Below, one piece after another: positions 51,604 to 60,177 of a stretch of DNA of 64,000 bases. The stretch is from positions 775,001-839,000 of the forward strand of contig CP018226.1 of the NCBI GenBank assembly GCA_016865015.1, written 5' to 3'. This DNA comes from Rhizobiales bacterium IMCC20636 (GTDB lineage: Bacteria > Pseudomonadota > Alphaproteobacteria > Rhizobiales > GCA-2746425). Position 1 is the stretch's first letter, and each line of letters starts with the position of its first letter. The notes below the pieces were generated by a model. That model had not been told where the DNA came from. It saw only the letters and a list, made by a program, of their open reading frames with translations, and did no database searches. A program made the translations under genes and the position numbers.

Positions 51604-51807
51604 CAACAAGATGCATGGGTGACGTTGCCATCTTGCCGTCCAAGGTGACCTGCCAACAGTCAAAGAGTGTTTGCCAATGCAGGGCGGCGCGCACTGTACA
51701 GAAACCTAACGTTCGGCTGTTCAACCGGGCTGTGGCCGGAACGGGTGCTTGCATAAACTAAAATGATTGCGCTACTCACGGGTTAGGGAATTGTTACAGG
51801 ACAAACC

Positions 51808-52830
51808 ATGCTGACGAAGCGACCCACTATTGTCGATGTTGCGCGTCATGCGGGTGTCTCCAAATCAACCGTGTCACTGGTGTTGCGATCAAGTCCTTTG
51901 GTCAAAAGCGAGACCGTTGTCGCTGTGCGCGCGTCGATCGACGAGCTTGGCTATGTCTACAACCGATCTGCGGCAAATCTCAGAAGCTCCAGTCTGGGCC
52001 TGATTGGCCTGGTGATCAATGATTTGCGCAATCCCTTTTTCACCGAATTTGCAGCCACCGTTCAAAAAACACTGGCTCAACGGGGCTATGCAACCATCAT
52101 CGGAGACACGTCAGAAGACCCGGCACTTCAGGCACAAACCGTGCTGTCGATGATCGAGCATGGTGTGTCCGGGCTGGTGATATCCCCTGCCTATGGTGAC
52201 ACGACAGGGTGTTTCGAAAGAGTTTTGAAGGCCGAAATTCCCGCTTTGCAGGTTCTGCGCAAAATCGAACATGGGAGCAATAATTTGCCCTTTGCGTCTT
52301 TCGATTATGGCAAGGGCGGGGCTCTGGCAACGCAGCATCTGGTTGATTCGGGATGTAAGAAAATTGCGTTCGTGGGTGGCGTTGCCGCACGCGAGATCAC
52401 GCAGGAACGAATGCAGGGCTATCTGTCGGTTCTGAATGAACTGGGACGCCTGCCATTGGCGTGGCACGGTCCGACGACACGCCTCTTTGGGCGTGAGATG
52501 GCGATTGCAATCAGTCGCGAACACCCTGATGTCGATGGCGTGCTCTGCTTCAATGATCAGGTCGCGCTTGGGATGCTTTCCGGCTTTGCCGAGATTGGCC
52601 GCGATGTTGGGAGAGATATCCGCATTGTCGGGTTTGATGACATTGAAGAATGCGCCAATACATGGCCAAAATTATCGTCAGTTGACTGTAATATTGCCGG
52701 GTTCGGGGTTTGGGTCGCGGAGGCGCTGGTCGACTGGCTGGAACACGGCAAACGGTTGGAAACACCCTATATTGCAGGTGTCGAATTGAAGGTCCGGGCA
52801 TCAAGCAATGGTGAGGCATCCTCAAGATGA
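51808..52830 (+). CDS. LacI-family transcriptional regulator
   Basis: This 340-residue regulator has the N-terminal HTH T-I-V-D-V-A-R-H-A-G-V-S-K-S-T-V-S (residues 6-22) and hinge helix L-R-S-S. The periplasmic-binding-like effector domain begins L-I-G-L-V-I-N-D-L-R-N-P-F. AGGA 6 bases upstream supports ATG 51808. It lies downstream of the tct operon on the same strand and is followed by a 4-bp-overlapping short frame. The operator at 45499-45516 is its probable target. The effector is unknown. Confidence 0.9.
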   Translation: MLTKRPTIVDVARHAGVSKSTVSLVLRSSPLVKSETVVAVRASIDELGYVYNRSAANLRSSSLGLIGLVINDLRNPFFTEFAATVQKTLAQRGYATIIGDTSEDPALQAQTVLSMIEHGVSGLVISPAYGDTTGCFERVLKAEIPALQVLRKIEHGSNNLPFASFDYGKGGALATQHLVDSGCKKIAFVGGVAAREITQERMQGYLSVLNELGRLPLAWHGPTTRLFGREMAIAISREHPDVDGVLCFNDQVALGMLSGFAEIGRDVGRDIRIVGFDDIEECANTWPKLSSVDCNIAGFGVWVAEALVDWLEHGKRLETPYIAGVELKVRASSNGEASSR

Positions 52831-53003
52831 CATTTGTCTGTTTGAGCTGGGATCATCCGCATCTGCGAAACGCCATCATCGGCGAGTTTGAGACCCGCGA
52901 TGCAGTGCGCGGTGTTTCCGATTTGTTAGCTGCTTCCAAGAATAAAAATTTTAGCCAAATCAGCCAGAACAAACCTCAATCCCACCTTCAACATGCCCGT
53001 TGA
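52827..53003 (+). pseudogene. Truncated N-terminal remnant, possibly of a sugar-binding protein
   Basis: A 58-codon frame starts at ATG 52827, overlapping the LacI stop (ATGA) as a coupled gene would. The first residues include C-L-S-W-D-H-P, like the signal-less extracellular solute-binding proteins of rhizobia that begin with a W-x-H-P-R-G-Y motif. The reading then becomes polar and low in homology and stops. I infer a gene cut by deletion. The following bases to 53175 hold no further clear gene and contain the XylX-like gene's promoter. A real small protein is the alternative. Confidence 0.35.
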
Positions 53004-53175
53004 AAATGCTATGCAATAGGGGCGCGAGCTGCAAACCATTTGCCTCGCCAAAAATGATGCGCTTGGGAAGAGGCGTGCTGTCTTTGAAAACAAGCGGCGG
53101 CCAAAATTCAGCAAAAATTGAAACGGGGACGTTGGTTGGCAGTTTGCCATGCGTTCCAGGGAAGGATGACAGAAT

Positions 53176-54309
53176 ATGACGGATAATAGAGGCACACTTC
53201 TTGGGCGTGTTTGGAACCCGACTGCACGGGGCCCAAGCGTTGTAACGGTCAGGGACGGGGTGGTCTATGACATTACCTCGGTCCAGGCACCTCTGGTCCG
53301 CGATATCTGTGAAATGGATAACCCCGTTGCCTATGTTGAGAAGGCCGAGGGTACAAAATTGTGCAGCCTTGACGAGCTTCTGGCGAATGATCTGTCGAAC
53401 GCGGAAAAACCATATCTGCTGGCTCCGTGCGATTTGCAGGCCGTCAAAGCCTGCGGCGTCACATTCGCCAATTCGATGCTCGAACGGGTGATCGAAGAAC
53501 AGGCCGCGGGTGATCCCAAAAAGGCTGAATCGATTCGCAAGCACATCACGGAAGTTGTTGGCAGCAGCCTGCGCAATCTGAAGCCCGGTTCCGATGAGGC
53601 CCGGAAAGTGAAGGAAGCCCTGACTGCCGAAGGCATGTGGAGCCAGTATCTGGAAGTGGGGATCGGCCCTGATGCGGAAGTCTTTTCAAAGGCTCAGGTT
53701 CTGTCATCGGTCGGATATGGCGCAGAAGTGGGGCTTCACCCGATTTCAAACTGGAACAATCCTGAGCCTGAAGCCGTCCTGACGGTAACTTCGAAGGGCC
53801 GGATCGTCGGGGCGACGTTGGGCAATGATGTCAATTTGCGTGACATAGAAGGCCGGTCGGCACTGTTGCTGTCAAAAGCCAAGGACAATAATGCGTCCTG
53901 CTCAATTGGTCCTTTCATCCGGCTGTTTGACGATAATTATACGCTGGACGATGTTCGCAACATGGAGATCCAACTGAACGTCAAGGGCCCTGATGGCTTT
54001 GAGCTGGATGGCTATTCCTCGATGAACATGATCAGCCGTGATCCCGAAGATCTGGTGCGTCAGACCATCGGTCGGCATCATCAGTATCCTGACGGTTTGG
54101 TGCTGTTCCTGGGAACATTATTTGCGCCAACCAAAGACCGCGATGTACCGGGTGAGGGGTTCACTCACAAGGTTGGCGATATTGTCACCATCAGCAATCC
54201 GGCACTTGGCAGTCTGGTCAACACAGTCAATCTGTCGACCGAGTGCGCACCATGGACATTTGGCACGCGCGAGTTGATTGCAAATCTTGCCAGTCGCAAA
54301 TTGATCTGA
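53176..54309 (+). CDS. xylX: FAH-family 2-keto-3-deoxy-D-xylonate dehydratase (XylX-like)
   Basis: This 377-residue fumarylacetoacetate-hydrolase-fold enzyme follows Caulobacter XylX as I remember it: S-Q-Y-L-E-V near residue 155, W-N-N-P-E-P-E near 190, L-G-N-D-V-N-L-R-D and S-A-L-L-L-S-K-A-K-D-N near 225, and P-D-G-L-V-L-F-L-G-T near 305. The Glu/Asp metal ligands of the family are kept. XylX converts 2-keto-3-deoxy-pentonate to 2-oxoglutarate semialdehyde (Weimberg route). AGGA 9 bases upstream supports ATG 53176. Neither the upstream aldonate dehydratase nor the semialdehyde dehydrogenase of the route is adjacent on this strand; the aldehyde dehydrogenase at 57698 could serve. Confidence 0.8.
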   Translation: MTDNRGTLLGRVWNPTARGPSVVTVRDGVVYDITSVQAPLVRDICEMDNPVAYVEKAEGTKLCSLDELLANDLSNAEKPYLLAPCDLQAVKACGVTFANSMLERVIEEQAAGDPKKAESIRKHITEVVGSSLRNLKPGSDEARKVKEALTAEGMWSQYLEVGIGPDAEVFSKAQVLSSVGYGAEVGLHPISNWNNPEPEAVLTVTSKGRIVGATLGNDVNLRDIEGRSALLLSKAKDNNASCSIGPFIRLFDDNYTLDDVRNMEIQLNVKGPDGFELDGYSSMNMISRDPEDLVRQTIGRHHQYPDGLVLFLGTLFAPTKDRDVPGEGFTHKVGDIVTISNPALGSLVNTVNLSTECAPWTFGTRELIANLASRKLI

Positions 54310-54328
54310 GAACAATCAAGATTGTTCT
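54309..54328. terminator. Stem-loop at XylX-like gene stop
   Basis: AGAACAATC (54309-54317) and GATTGTTCT (54320-54328) form a perfect 9-bp inverted repeat with a 2-base loop, directly at the stop of the XylX-like gene. It may help terminate transcription, together with the next stem-loop. Confidence 0.45.
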
Positions 54329-54343
54329 GCTTTAAACTTCCGG

Positions 54344-54377
54344 GTGCCGGTCGAACTTTCATTAGTGCGACCGGCAC
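54344..54377. terminator. Terminator between convergent genes
   Basis: GTGCCGGTCG (54344-54353) and CGACCGGCAC (54368-54377) form a perfect 10-bp stem with a 14-base loop, followed by TTT. It lies between the convergent XylX-like and SDR genes and could stop transcription from both directions. Confidence 0.65.
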
Positions 54378-54413
54378 TTTGGCAAAGGGAGCTACGCCAA
54401 AAGCTGCTTGTGT

Positions 54414-55175
54414 TTAGCGTGTGGTATAGCCGCCATCGATCACCAGAACCGATCCGGTGCAGTAGCTGGAGGCATCTGTGCAGAAATACAGAGCTGCAGT
54501 CGCTATTTCATCAACGTCGCCTGCACGATCCATTGGTGTCATCTGACGCCAGACCGGTGCCATCACCGGATCTTCCAATCCGCCGGCGGTCATGTCGGTG
54601 ACAATATATCCCGGTGCAATGGCATTGACACGAATATTGTCTGTGGCGTGATCTGATGCCAGTGATTTTGTAAGCTGATGGACAGCGGCTTTTGACGCAT
54701 TGTATGCAGCCTGTGGCTGCGGAACATTGGATACAATGGCGGAAATGGAGCCGATGTTCAGGATGACTCCACCACCCTGCGACTTCATGTGAGGCAGTGC
54801 GGCACGACATGCGCGAAAGACTGAAGTCAAGTTGACCGTCATCAAGCGGTCATAGCTGTCATCATCGAACTCTTCCATCGGGCGAGAGATTGCGACGCCA
54901 GCGTTGTTGACAAGAATGTCAAGCCGACCGTGATCGGCGACAATGCCATCAATCAGAGCTTTTGGTGCGTCTGGGTCCATCATGTCGACAGGCCTGAATT
55001 CAACCGTGTGGCCTTCTTTCGACAGCGCTTCAACAGATCCTGCTTCCTTGCGTGCGGAGACGATGATCGTCGCGCCTGCTTCCGCCAGCGCGCGGGCAAT
55101 GCCAAGGCCGATTCCCCGTGTGCCGCCGGTGATGAGCGCTATCTTTCCATCTGCACGGAATTTGTCGATGAGCAT
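54414..55175 (-). CDS. Short-chain dehydrogenase/reductase
   Basis: This 253-residue SDR has G-G-T-R-G-I-G-L-G near residue 18, N-N-A-G-V near 92, catalytic Ser in I-G-S-I-S and Tyr/Lys in Y-N-A-S-K near 158, and I-D-G-G at the C-terminus. It is most like gluconate/KDG-type SDRs. GGGA 8 bases upstream supports ATG 55175; a longer in-frame ATG at 55205 is possible. It stands 241 bp after the E3 gene with its own upstream region (55176-55416, no gene seen) and is convergent with XylX. It may reduce or oxidise a sugar acid. The exact substrate is unknown. Confidence 0.85.
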   Translation of the reverse strand: MLIDKFRADGKIALITGGTRGIGLGIARALAEAGATIIVSARKEAGSVEALSKEGHTVEFRPVDMMDPDAPKALIDGIVADHGRLDILVNNAGVAISRPMEEFDDDSYDRLMTVNLTSVFRACRAALPHMKSQGGGVILNIGSISAIVSNVPQPQAAYNASKAAVHQLTKSLASDHATDNIRVNAIAPGYIVTDMTAGGLEDPVMAPVWRQMTPMDRAGDVDEIATAALYFCTDASSYCTGSVLVIDGGYTTR

Positions 55176-55416
55176 ATTGCTAGTCCCTTTCGTCTTGAAA
55201 CACATGTCGAAACCGGTGGCCGGACGACCCTGTCATGAATGCTGCGTTTTTATCGGGCTTTTCAGTTTTGCGGTCAACTCACTATCAATGCAATCTATTG
55301 GTGCGGTTGACTGGCTTGGAGGGAAAAATCTGTTCAAGACGTGTTCGCGCAAGCACATGGTGCATCGTTATGCTTGCCGGACCGAACAGCAGTGTGAGTT
55401 TTGTGCCTGTCATTTT

Positions 55417-56811
55417 TTAAAGATCGGTGCAGGTGCCTGCCGCCAGTTCTGCCGCGAATGCTGTCGTTTCACTCAGTGTTGGATGCGCGTGAATGGTCAG
55501 AGCCAGATCGTCTATTGTCGCGCCCATCTCGATTGCCAGAACCAGTTCGCCTAAGAGTTCACCGGCGTGAGACCCGATTATGCTCGCACCTATCAAGCGC
55601 TGTGTCGGTTTGTGCCATACCAACCGGGTCAGGCCCGGCTTGGCACCCGATGTCAGATTGCGACCGCTGGCCGCCCAGGGAAACTCGGACACCTGATGAT
55701 CGATGTTCCGCGCTTTTGCCTGTTGGGGCAATATGCCTGCCCAGGCCATTTCGGGGTCGGTGTAGGCAACAGCTGGTATGATGTCAGTGTCAAACACCGA
55801 TTTGTGGCCGCAGGCATTCTCAGCGGCAACCTTGCCCTGATGTGTCGCGCGGTGCGCTAGCATCGGCGCGCCTGTCACATCGCCCACCGCATAAATGTTG
55901 GCTACGCCGGTTTTGCATTCAGCATCAATCTTGATGACACCCGCCGGGTCAATTTGCAGACCTGCATTCTGCGCCAACAGACCATCGCCATTGGCCCTGC
56001 GTCCGACAGCCTGAATGACAGCGTTCACTTCCAGCGTGCCATCAAAGGCACCGGAACAGGCCAGTGAAACGGTTTTTGCCGTTGTTTCAACCCGATCAAC
56101 GCGGCTGTTGCAGTGGATTGTGCATCCATGAGCCTGCATCGCCTTGTGCAGCAACCGGGTGCATTTTTCATCGGCACCAGCAGCAATCTGATCGGCCATC
56201 TCGATGATCGTGACCTCACTGCCAAAGGCGCTGTAGACCGTCGCCATTTCCAGGCCAATGATGCCGCCGCCGACAATCGCCAGCCTTTGGGGAATTTCTC
56301 TCAGGGCAAGGGCACCTGTGGAATCCATGATCCGGGGGTCATCTTCTGGCCATCCTGGCAATATGACCGGGCGTGATCCTGTGGCAATCACCACAGTGTT
56401 GAAACAAAGTATCTGGTTGCCGTCGGCGGTCTCAACCGACAAATGAGTGGCATCGCTGAATGTCGCTGTGCCCAACAGCACCGAGACTTTCCGCTTCTTT
56501 GCCAATTGCTCGAGGCCACCCGTCAGTGTGCTGACAATGCTGTCTTTTTTGGCCCGCATTGTTGTCAGATCAAGCTTCGGTTTGCGCAGACTGATGCCCC
56601 ATTCATCGAGATCCGTTACCGTTCGAAAGGCTTCGGCTGCATGGAGCAGGGCCTTGGAAGGAATACAGCCTTCATTGAGGCACACACCACCTAGCGTTGG
56701 CCGGGGATCAATCAAAGTCACCGAACGGCCCAAATCGGCCGCACGAAACGCGGCAGCATAGCCACCGGGGCCTGCTCCCACGACCACGAAATCACATTCC
56801 TGAACACTCAC
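55417..56811 (-). CDS. lpdA: Dihydrolipoamide dehydrogenase (E3)
   Basis: This 464-residue flavoprotein reoxidises the lipoyl group of the local 2-oxoacid dehydrogenase complex. It has FAD motif V-G-A-G-P-G-G-Y (residues 12-19), the redox disulfide C-L-N-E-G-C near residue 45, NAD motif G-G-G-I-I-G-L-E near 180, A-V-G-D-V-T near 310 and the interface H-A-H-P-T-L-S-E near 440 with catalytic His. All key residues are kept. The start is GTG 56811, overlapping the E2 stop (GTGA). It is the last gene of the complex operon before the SDR. Confidence 0.93.
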   Translation of the reverse strand: MSVQECDFVVVGAGPGGYAAAFRAADLGRSVTLIDPRPTLGGVCLNEGCIPSKALLHAAEAFRTVTDLDEWGISLRKPKLDLTTMRAKKDSIVSTLTGGLEQLAKKRKVSVLLGTATFSDATHLSVETADGNQILCFNTVVIATGSRPVILPGWPEDDPRIMDSTGALALREIPQRLAIVGGGIIGLEMATVYSAFGSEVTIIEMADQIAAGADEKCTRLLHKAMQAHGCTIHCNSRVDRVETTAKTVSLACSGAFDGTLEVNAVIQAVGRRANGDGLLAQNAGLQIDPAGVIKIDAECKTGVANIYAVGDVTGAPMLAHRATHQGKVAAENACGHKSVFDTDIIPAVAYTDPEMAWAGILPQQAKARNIDHQVSEFPWAASGRNLTSGAKPGLTRLVWHKPTQRLIGASIIGSHAGELLGELVLAIEMGATIDDLALTIHAHPTLSETTAFAAELAAGTCTDL

Positions 56812-57704
56812 AGCAGCAACCGCCTTGGATCGCTCAGGAGCGTAGCGTAATGGGCGCAGAACCGGGCAGCCTCGGCTCCGTTGATGACACGGTGATCATA
56901 GGAAAGACTGATCGGACAAATCAGTCGGGGGGAAAAACCGGTCCCGTTCCAGACAGGCTCATAGGCGGTTCGGCTCAAACCAAGAATGGCCACTTCAGGT
57001 GGGTTCACGATGGGCGAAAAAGCACAGCCGCCAATGCCACCGAGATTGGAAATGCTGATGCTGGCACCGCCCATCTCCTCGGGTTTGATCTTCCTGTCCT
57101 GCGCCCGTTTTGCAAGGTCGGATAGCTGTTCTGCAATGTCCCAGATACGTTTGCGGTCTGCCCCGCGCAGGACGGGCACCATCAGCCCGTGCGGTGTATC
57201 AACTGCGATGCCAATATCGCAATATTGCTTCAACCACAATTCCTTGCCTCCAGGCTTCAGTGAGGCATTGAATGTGGGAAACTTTTGAAGTGCTTTGGTC
57301 AAGGCGATGATGTGAAACACCATTGCCGTTACCTTGATACCGCGTTTGGTCCCCTCATCAGCCAATGTCTTGCGGAAACTTTCAATGGCGTCCATGCAGA
57401 CCTTGTCATGATGGGTGACAGCTGGAATGTGTTGCTGCGAGGCTGTCAAATTGGCCGCTGCGAGTTGCGCAAAGCGGGACATGGGGACCGCTTCTCCAGA
57501 ACCGTATTGGGTGTGGTCAACATCCCAATATCCACTTGATGAAGATGGTGCTGAACCGCCATTCACCTTGCGCAGAACATCGGCCTCGGACACACGATCC
57601 TGTTCCAGTTCCAACGCCAGTTCATCCACATCGATTCCGTGTTTGCGCGCAAGCGCACGGATGGATGGCGTTGCTGCGCTGATACCGGTCAATTCCTTCA
57701 CCAT
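56808..57704 (-). CDS. 2-oxoacid dehydrogenase E2, catalytic part without lipoyl domain
   Basis: This 298-residue protein has a peripheral subunit-binding domain (about residues 8-45, A-T-P-S-I-R-A-L-A-R-K-H-G-I-D), a short Ser-rich linker and the full acyltransferase domain (about 70-298). The active site is D-H-R-V-I-N-G near residue 272. The catalytic His is kept, with Asn where most E2s have Asp; I recall Asn there in some pyruvate dehydrogenase E2s, so activity is plausible. No lipoyl domain is present; a typical E2 is 400-600 residues. The lipoyl arm must come from the product of 59158-60177. The ATG overlaps the aldehyde dehydrogenase stop. Confidence 0.88.
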   Translation of the reverse strand: MVKELTGISAATPSIRALARKHGIDVDELALELEQDRVSEADVLRKVNGGSAPSSSSGYWDVDHTQYGSGEAVPMSRFAQLAAANLTASQQHIPAVTHHDKVCMDAIESFRKTLADEGTKRGIKVTAMVFHIIALTKALQKFPTFNASLKPGGKELWLKQYCDIGIAVDTPHGLMVPVLRGADRKRIWDIAEQLSDLAKRAQDRKIKPEEMGGASISISNLGGIGGCAFSPIVNPPEVAILGLSRTAYEPVWNGTGFSPRLICPISLSYDHRVINGAEAARFCAHYATLLSDPRRLLL

Positions 57705-59143
57705 TGCGTTGAAATATACTGGGTTTCCATGAACTCCCTCATGCCTTCCTTGCCGCCTTCGCGGCCAAGACCCGATTGCTTCACGCCGCCAAAGGGTGCG
57801 GCCGGATCTGATACCAGACCACGGTTGAGGCCGATCATGCCAAACTCAAGCTGCTCTGATACCTGCAATCCGCGTTTCAAATCTTTTGTATAGAGATAGG
57901 CAACCAACCCGTATTCGGTGTCGTTGGCCCGCTCTATGACATCTGCCTGGTCGGTGAAGGATTGCAGGGTGGCGACCGGTCCGAATATCTCGTCACAGGT
58001 GCAATTCGCGTCAGCCGGTACGTTGCTCAAAACGGTTGGCGGATAGAAAAAACCCTGTCCCTCGGGCTTGATGCCACCCAGTTCTATCTGCGCGCCTTTT
58101 GCAACAGCATCTTCCACAAAAGCGGCAACCTTGTCTCTGGTATCGGCATTGACCAGCGGGCCTACATCCACACTGGCATCCAAACCATTGCCCATCTTCA
58201 GAACGGCCATTTTGGCTACGAATTTTCGGGTGAATTCTATTTGCACGGCGTCATGCACATAGATGCGATTGGCAGCGGTACAGGCTTCTCCCAAATTGCG
58301 CATCTTGGCGACCATGAGACCATCGACAGCAGCGTCGATATCTGCACCTTCAAAGACAATGAAGGGCGCGTTGCCGCCCAATTCCATTGCCGGTATCAGC
58401 ACCTGATCGGCTGCTGCCCGCAAAAGCTTGCGCCCAACGCTGGTGGAGCCGGTGAATGACACGGCCCGAACGCGTGGATCATGCAGCATCGCATCAACCA
58501 CAGCGCCAGATTGACGGGACGGGACTACATTGACAACGCCGGGCGGCACGCCGGCTTCTTCCAGAAGTGGCATCAGCGCCAGCATTGTCAAAGGTGTTTC
58601 GCCTGCCGGCTTTATGATGACCGGACATCCTGCAGCCAGTGCAGGCGCAATTTTGCGTGTGCCCATGGCTGCCGGGTAATTCCAGGGTGTTACAAGGACG
58701 GCGACTCCTGCGGGTTTTTGATGCACCAAAATGCGCGCACCAGACGCCGGGGCCATGCCCAGATGGCCTTCGGCGCGCACGGCCTCTTCCGCATACCACC
58801 GGAAGAACTCGCAGGCATAGGCAGCTTCGCCCATCGCGTCTGAGCGTGCCTTGCCATTTTCCAATGTGATGAGCTGTGCAAATTCTTCCAGCCGTGCGCT
58901 GAAGAGGTCGAATGCCTTGCGCAGGATTTCGCTTCTCTCACGGGGCTTCAATGCGGCCCATGGAGCCGCTGCCCTATGGGCAGCATCGACGGCAGACAGG
59001 GCATCCTGCACGCTGCCTGAAGCAACATGCGCGATGATGCTCTCGTCATAAGGATTGAGGACCGGGAAGGTGGCGCCATCCGAGGCATCGCGCCAGTTTC
59101 CGTCGATGTAAAGCTGTGTGTGTTTGATTTCGGTGGCGGGCAT
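57698..59143 (-). CDS. NAD(P)-dependent aldehyde dehydrogenase (succinate-semialdehyde type)
   Basis: This 481-residue enzyme has T-P-W-N-Y-P near residue 145, F-T-G-S-T-S-V-G near 225, catalytic Glu in M-E-L-G-G-N-A-P near 250 and E-A-C-T-A-A-N-R near 283, carrying the catalytic Cys. The subfamily (GabD-like) oxidises succinate semialdehyde and related semialdehydes. ATG 59143 is taken; a TTG at 59161 overlaps the stop of the lipoyl-E2 gene but lacks a ribosome site. Its place between two halves of a 2-oxoacid dehydrogenase complex is unusual. It could supply the 2-oxoacid or use its aldehyde product. Confidence 0.9.
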   Translation of the reverse strand: MPATEIKHTQLYIDGNWRDASDGATFPVLNPYDESIIAHVASGSVQDALSAVDAAHRAAAPWAALKPRERSEILRKAFDLFSARLEEFAQLITLENGKARSDAMGEAAYACEFFRWYAEEAVRAEGHLGMAPASGARILVHQKPAGVAVLVTPWNYPAAMGTRKIAPALAAGCPVIIKPAGETPLTMLALMPLLEEAGVPPGVVNVVPSRQSGAVVDAMLHDPRVRAVSFTGSTSVGRKLLRAAADQVLIPAMELGGNAPFIVFEGADIDAAVDGLMVAKMRNLGEACTAANRIYVHDAVQIEFTRKFVAKMAVLKMGNGLDASVDVGPLVNADTRDKVAAFVEDAVAKGAQIELGGIKPEGQGFFYPPTVLSNVPADANCTCDEIFGPVATLQSFTDQADVIERANDTEYGLVAYLYTKDLKRGLQVSEQLEFGMIGLNRGLVSDPAAPFGGVKQSGLGREGGKEGMREFMETQYISTQW

Positions 59144-59157
59144 TGGGTGCGCTCGGG

Positions 59158-60177
59158 TCAAAGAAGGTTGCGGAGTGGCTCGGACAAGCGTCCAGCCAGA
59201 TCGGAGGTAAAGGCAAGAGCCGCGTCCGTGGAAAGCTCAGACCCGTTGTAGTGGCAGTGGAGGTCGAGTTTTTTCTTCGAAGCCACTGTCAACACAATCG
59301 CGATTTGATGGGGCTGAAGGGATGGTGAAAAACCGGTCAGGCGGGTGCTTGTCAGATCATAGATGATCAGCTTGCCAACGGTATCTGTCGCGATGATGTT
59401 CGGCGTCATCAACCCGCTATAATCCGCATCGACAATTGAGATCTGTTCATCTGATTGCGACGTTGGTTTGATGTCACACTGGAGCGGCTCGTCAACAGAA
59501 ACAGCACCGCAACTGCGCAGGGCTCCCGATGCAAAGTCAGCCAGAATGATACTGGTGTCTACCGGTGATCCCAGTTCTTTTTCAAGCCATTCCCGGAACG
59601 CCGTCAAAGCCTTGCGGGAAATCCTGGCCGACACAGTCGAATTGCCGGAACTGGCGCTTGCATTGTGTATCTCGGCTTGCACGATGTCTGCGAAATGAAA
59701 CGGTTGAGCGCCGCCTTGTCGGACAAGCGCTGCGAGGCTGATGCCGCGTTTTTTGGCTTCCTGCTTTGCCTTGGGTGAAGCCAGGATTTTGCCATCTGCT
59801 GCAAGCGCTGTGGGCGGAGACTTGGGTGCGGCCTTTCCAGCAACCGGTTTGATGGGGGGCTGTTTCAGTTCCGCTGGCGGTTTTGCTTTCGCAGGGGGCT
59901 GTGTGTCAGCCGGTGCAATTGGTTCGACCACATCATCGGCATTTGCAGAAATGACTGCCACGACGCTGCCGACCGGCACATCTGATCCGGCAGGCGCGCG
60001 AATTTCAGTCAGAAAACCGTCATGGACAGCTTCCACTTCCATGGTTGCCTTGTCGGTTTCCACCTCCATCAGCACGTCACCGGACTTTACAGTGTCGCCG
60101 AGCGCTTTTGCCCAGGACACAATGATCCCGGAATCCTGCGTCATTCCCAGTTGTGGCATGGTCACATCATGGGCCAT
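59158..60177 (-). CDS. Lipoyl-domain E2-like component with degenerate acyltransferase domain
   Basis: This 339-residue protein has an N-terminal lipoyl domain (residues 1-80) with the lipoylated Lys43 in E-T-D-K-A-T. A Pro/Ala/Lys-rich linker (85-125) follows, then a subunit-binding-like segment (about 127-165, A-S-P-K-A-K-Q-E-A-K-K-R-G-I). Residues 170-339 align in shape with an acyltransferase domain, but the place of D-H-R-x-x-D-G reads H-C-H-Y-N-G and the fold is short. It therefore looks catalytically dead and may act as a lipoyl-carrying E3BP-like partner. It overlaps E1beta by 3 bp. The pairing with the catalytic E2 at 56808 is inferred. Confidence 0.85.
   Translation of the reverse strand: MAHDVTMPQLGMTQDSGIIVSWAKALGDTVKSGDVLMEVETDKATMEVEAVHDGFLTEIRAPAGSDVPVGSVVAVISANADDVVEPIAPADTQPPAKAKPPAELKQPPIKPVAGKAAPKSPPTALAADGKILASPKAKQEAKKRGISLAALVRQGGAQPFHFADIVQAEIHNASASSGNSTVSARISRKALTAFREWLEKELGSPVDTSIILADFASGALRSCGAVSVDEPLQCDIKPTSQSDEQISIVDADYSGLMTPNIIATDTVGKLIIYDLTSTRLTGFSPSLQPHQIAIVLTVASKKKLDLHCHYNGSELSTDAALAFTSDLAGRLSEPLRNLL

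Noticed and set aside
52960-53544. A minus-strand frame overlapping the start of the XylX-like gene
   Set aside because: Most of it is antisense to XylX; the part before 53175 has protein-like stretches but no start signal and no recognised family.
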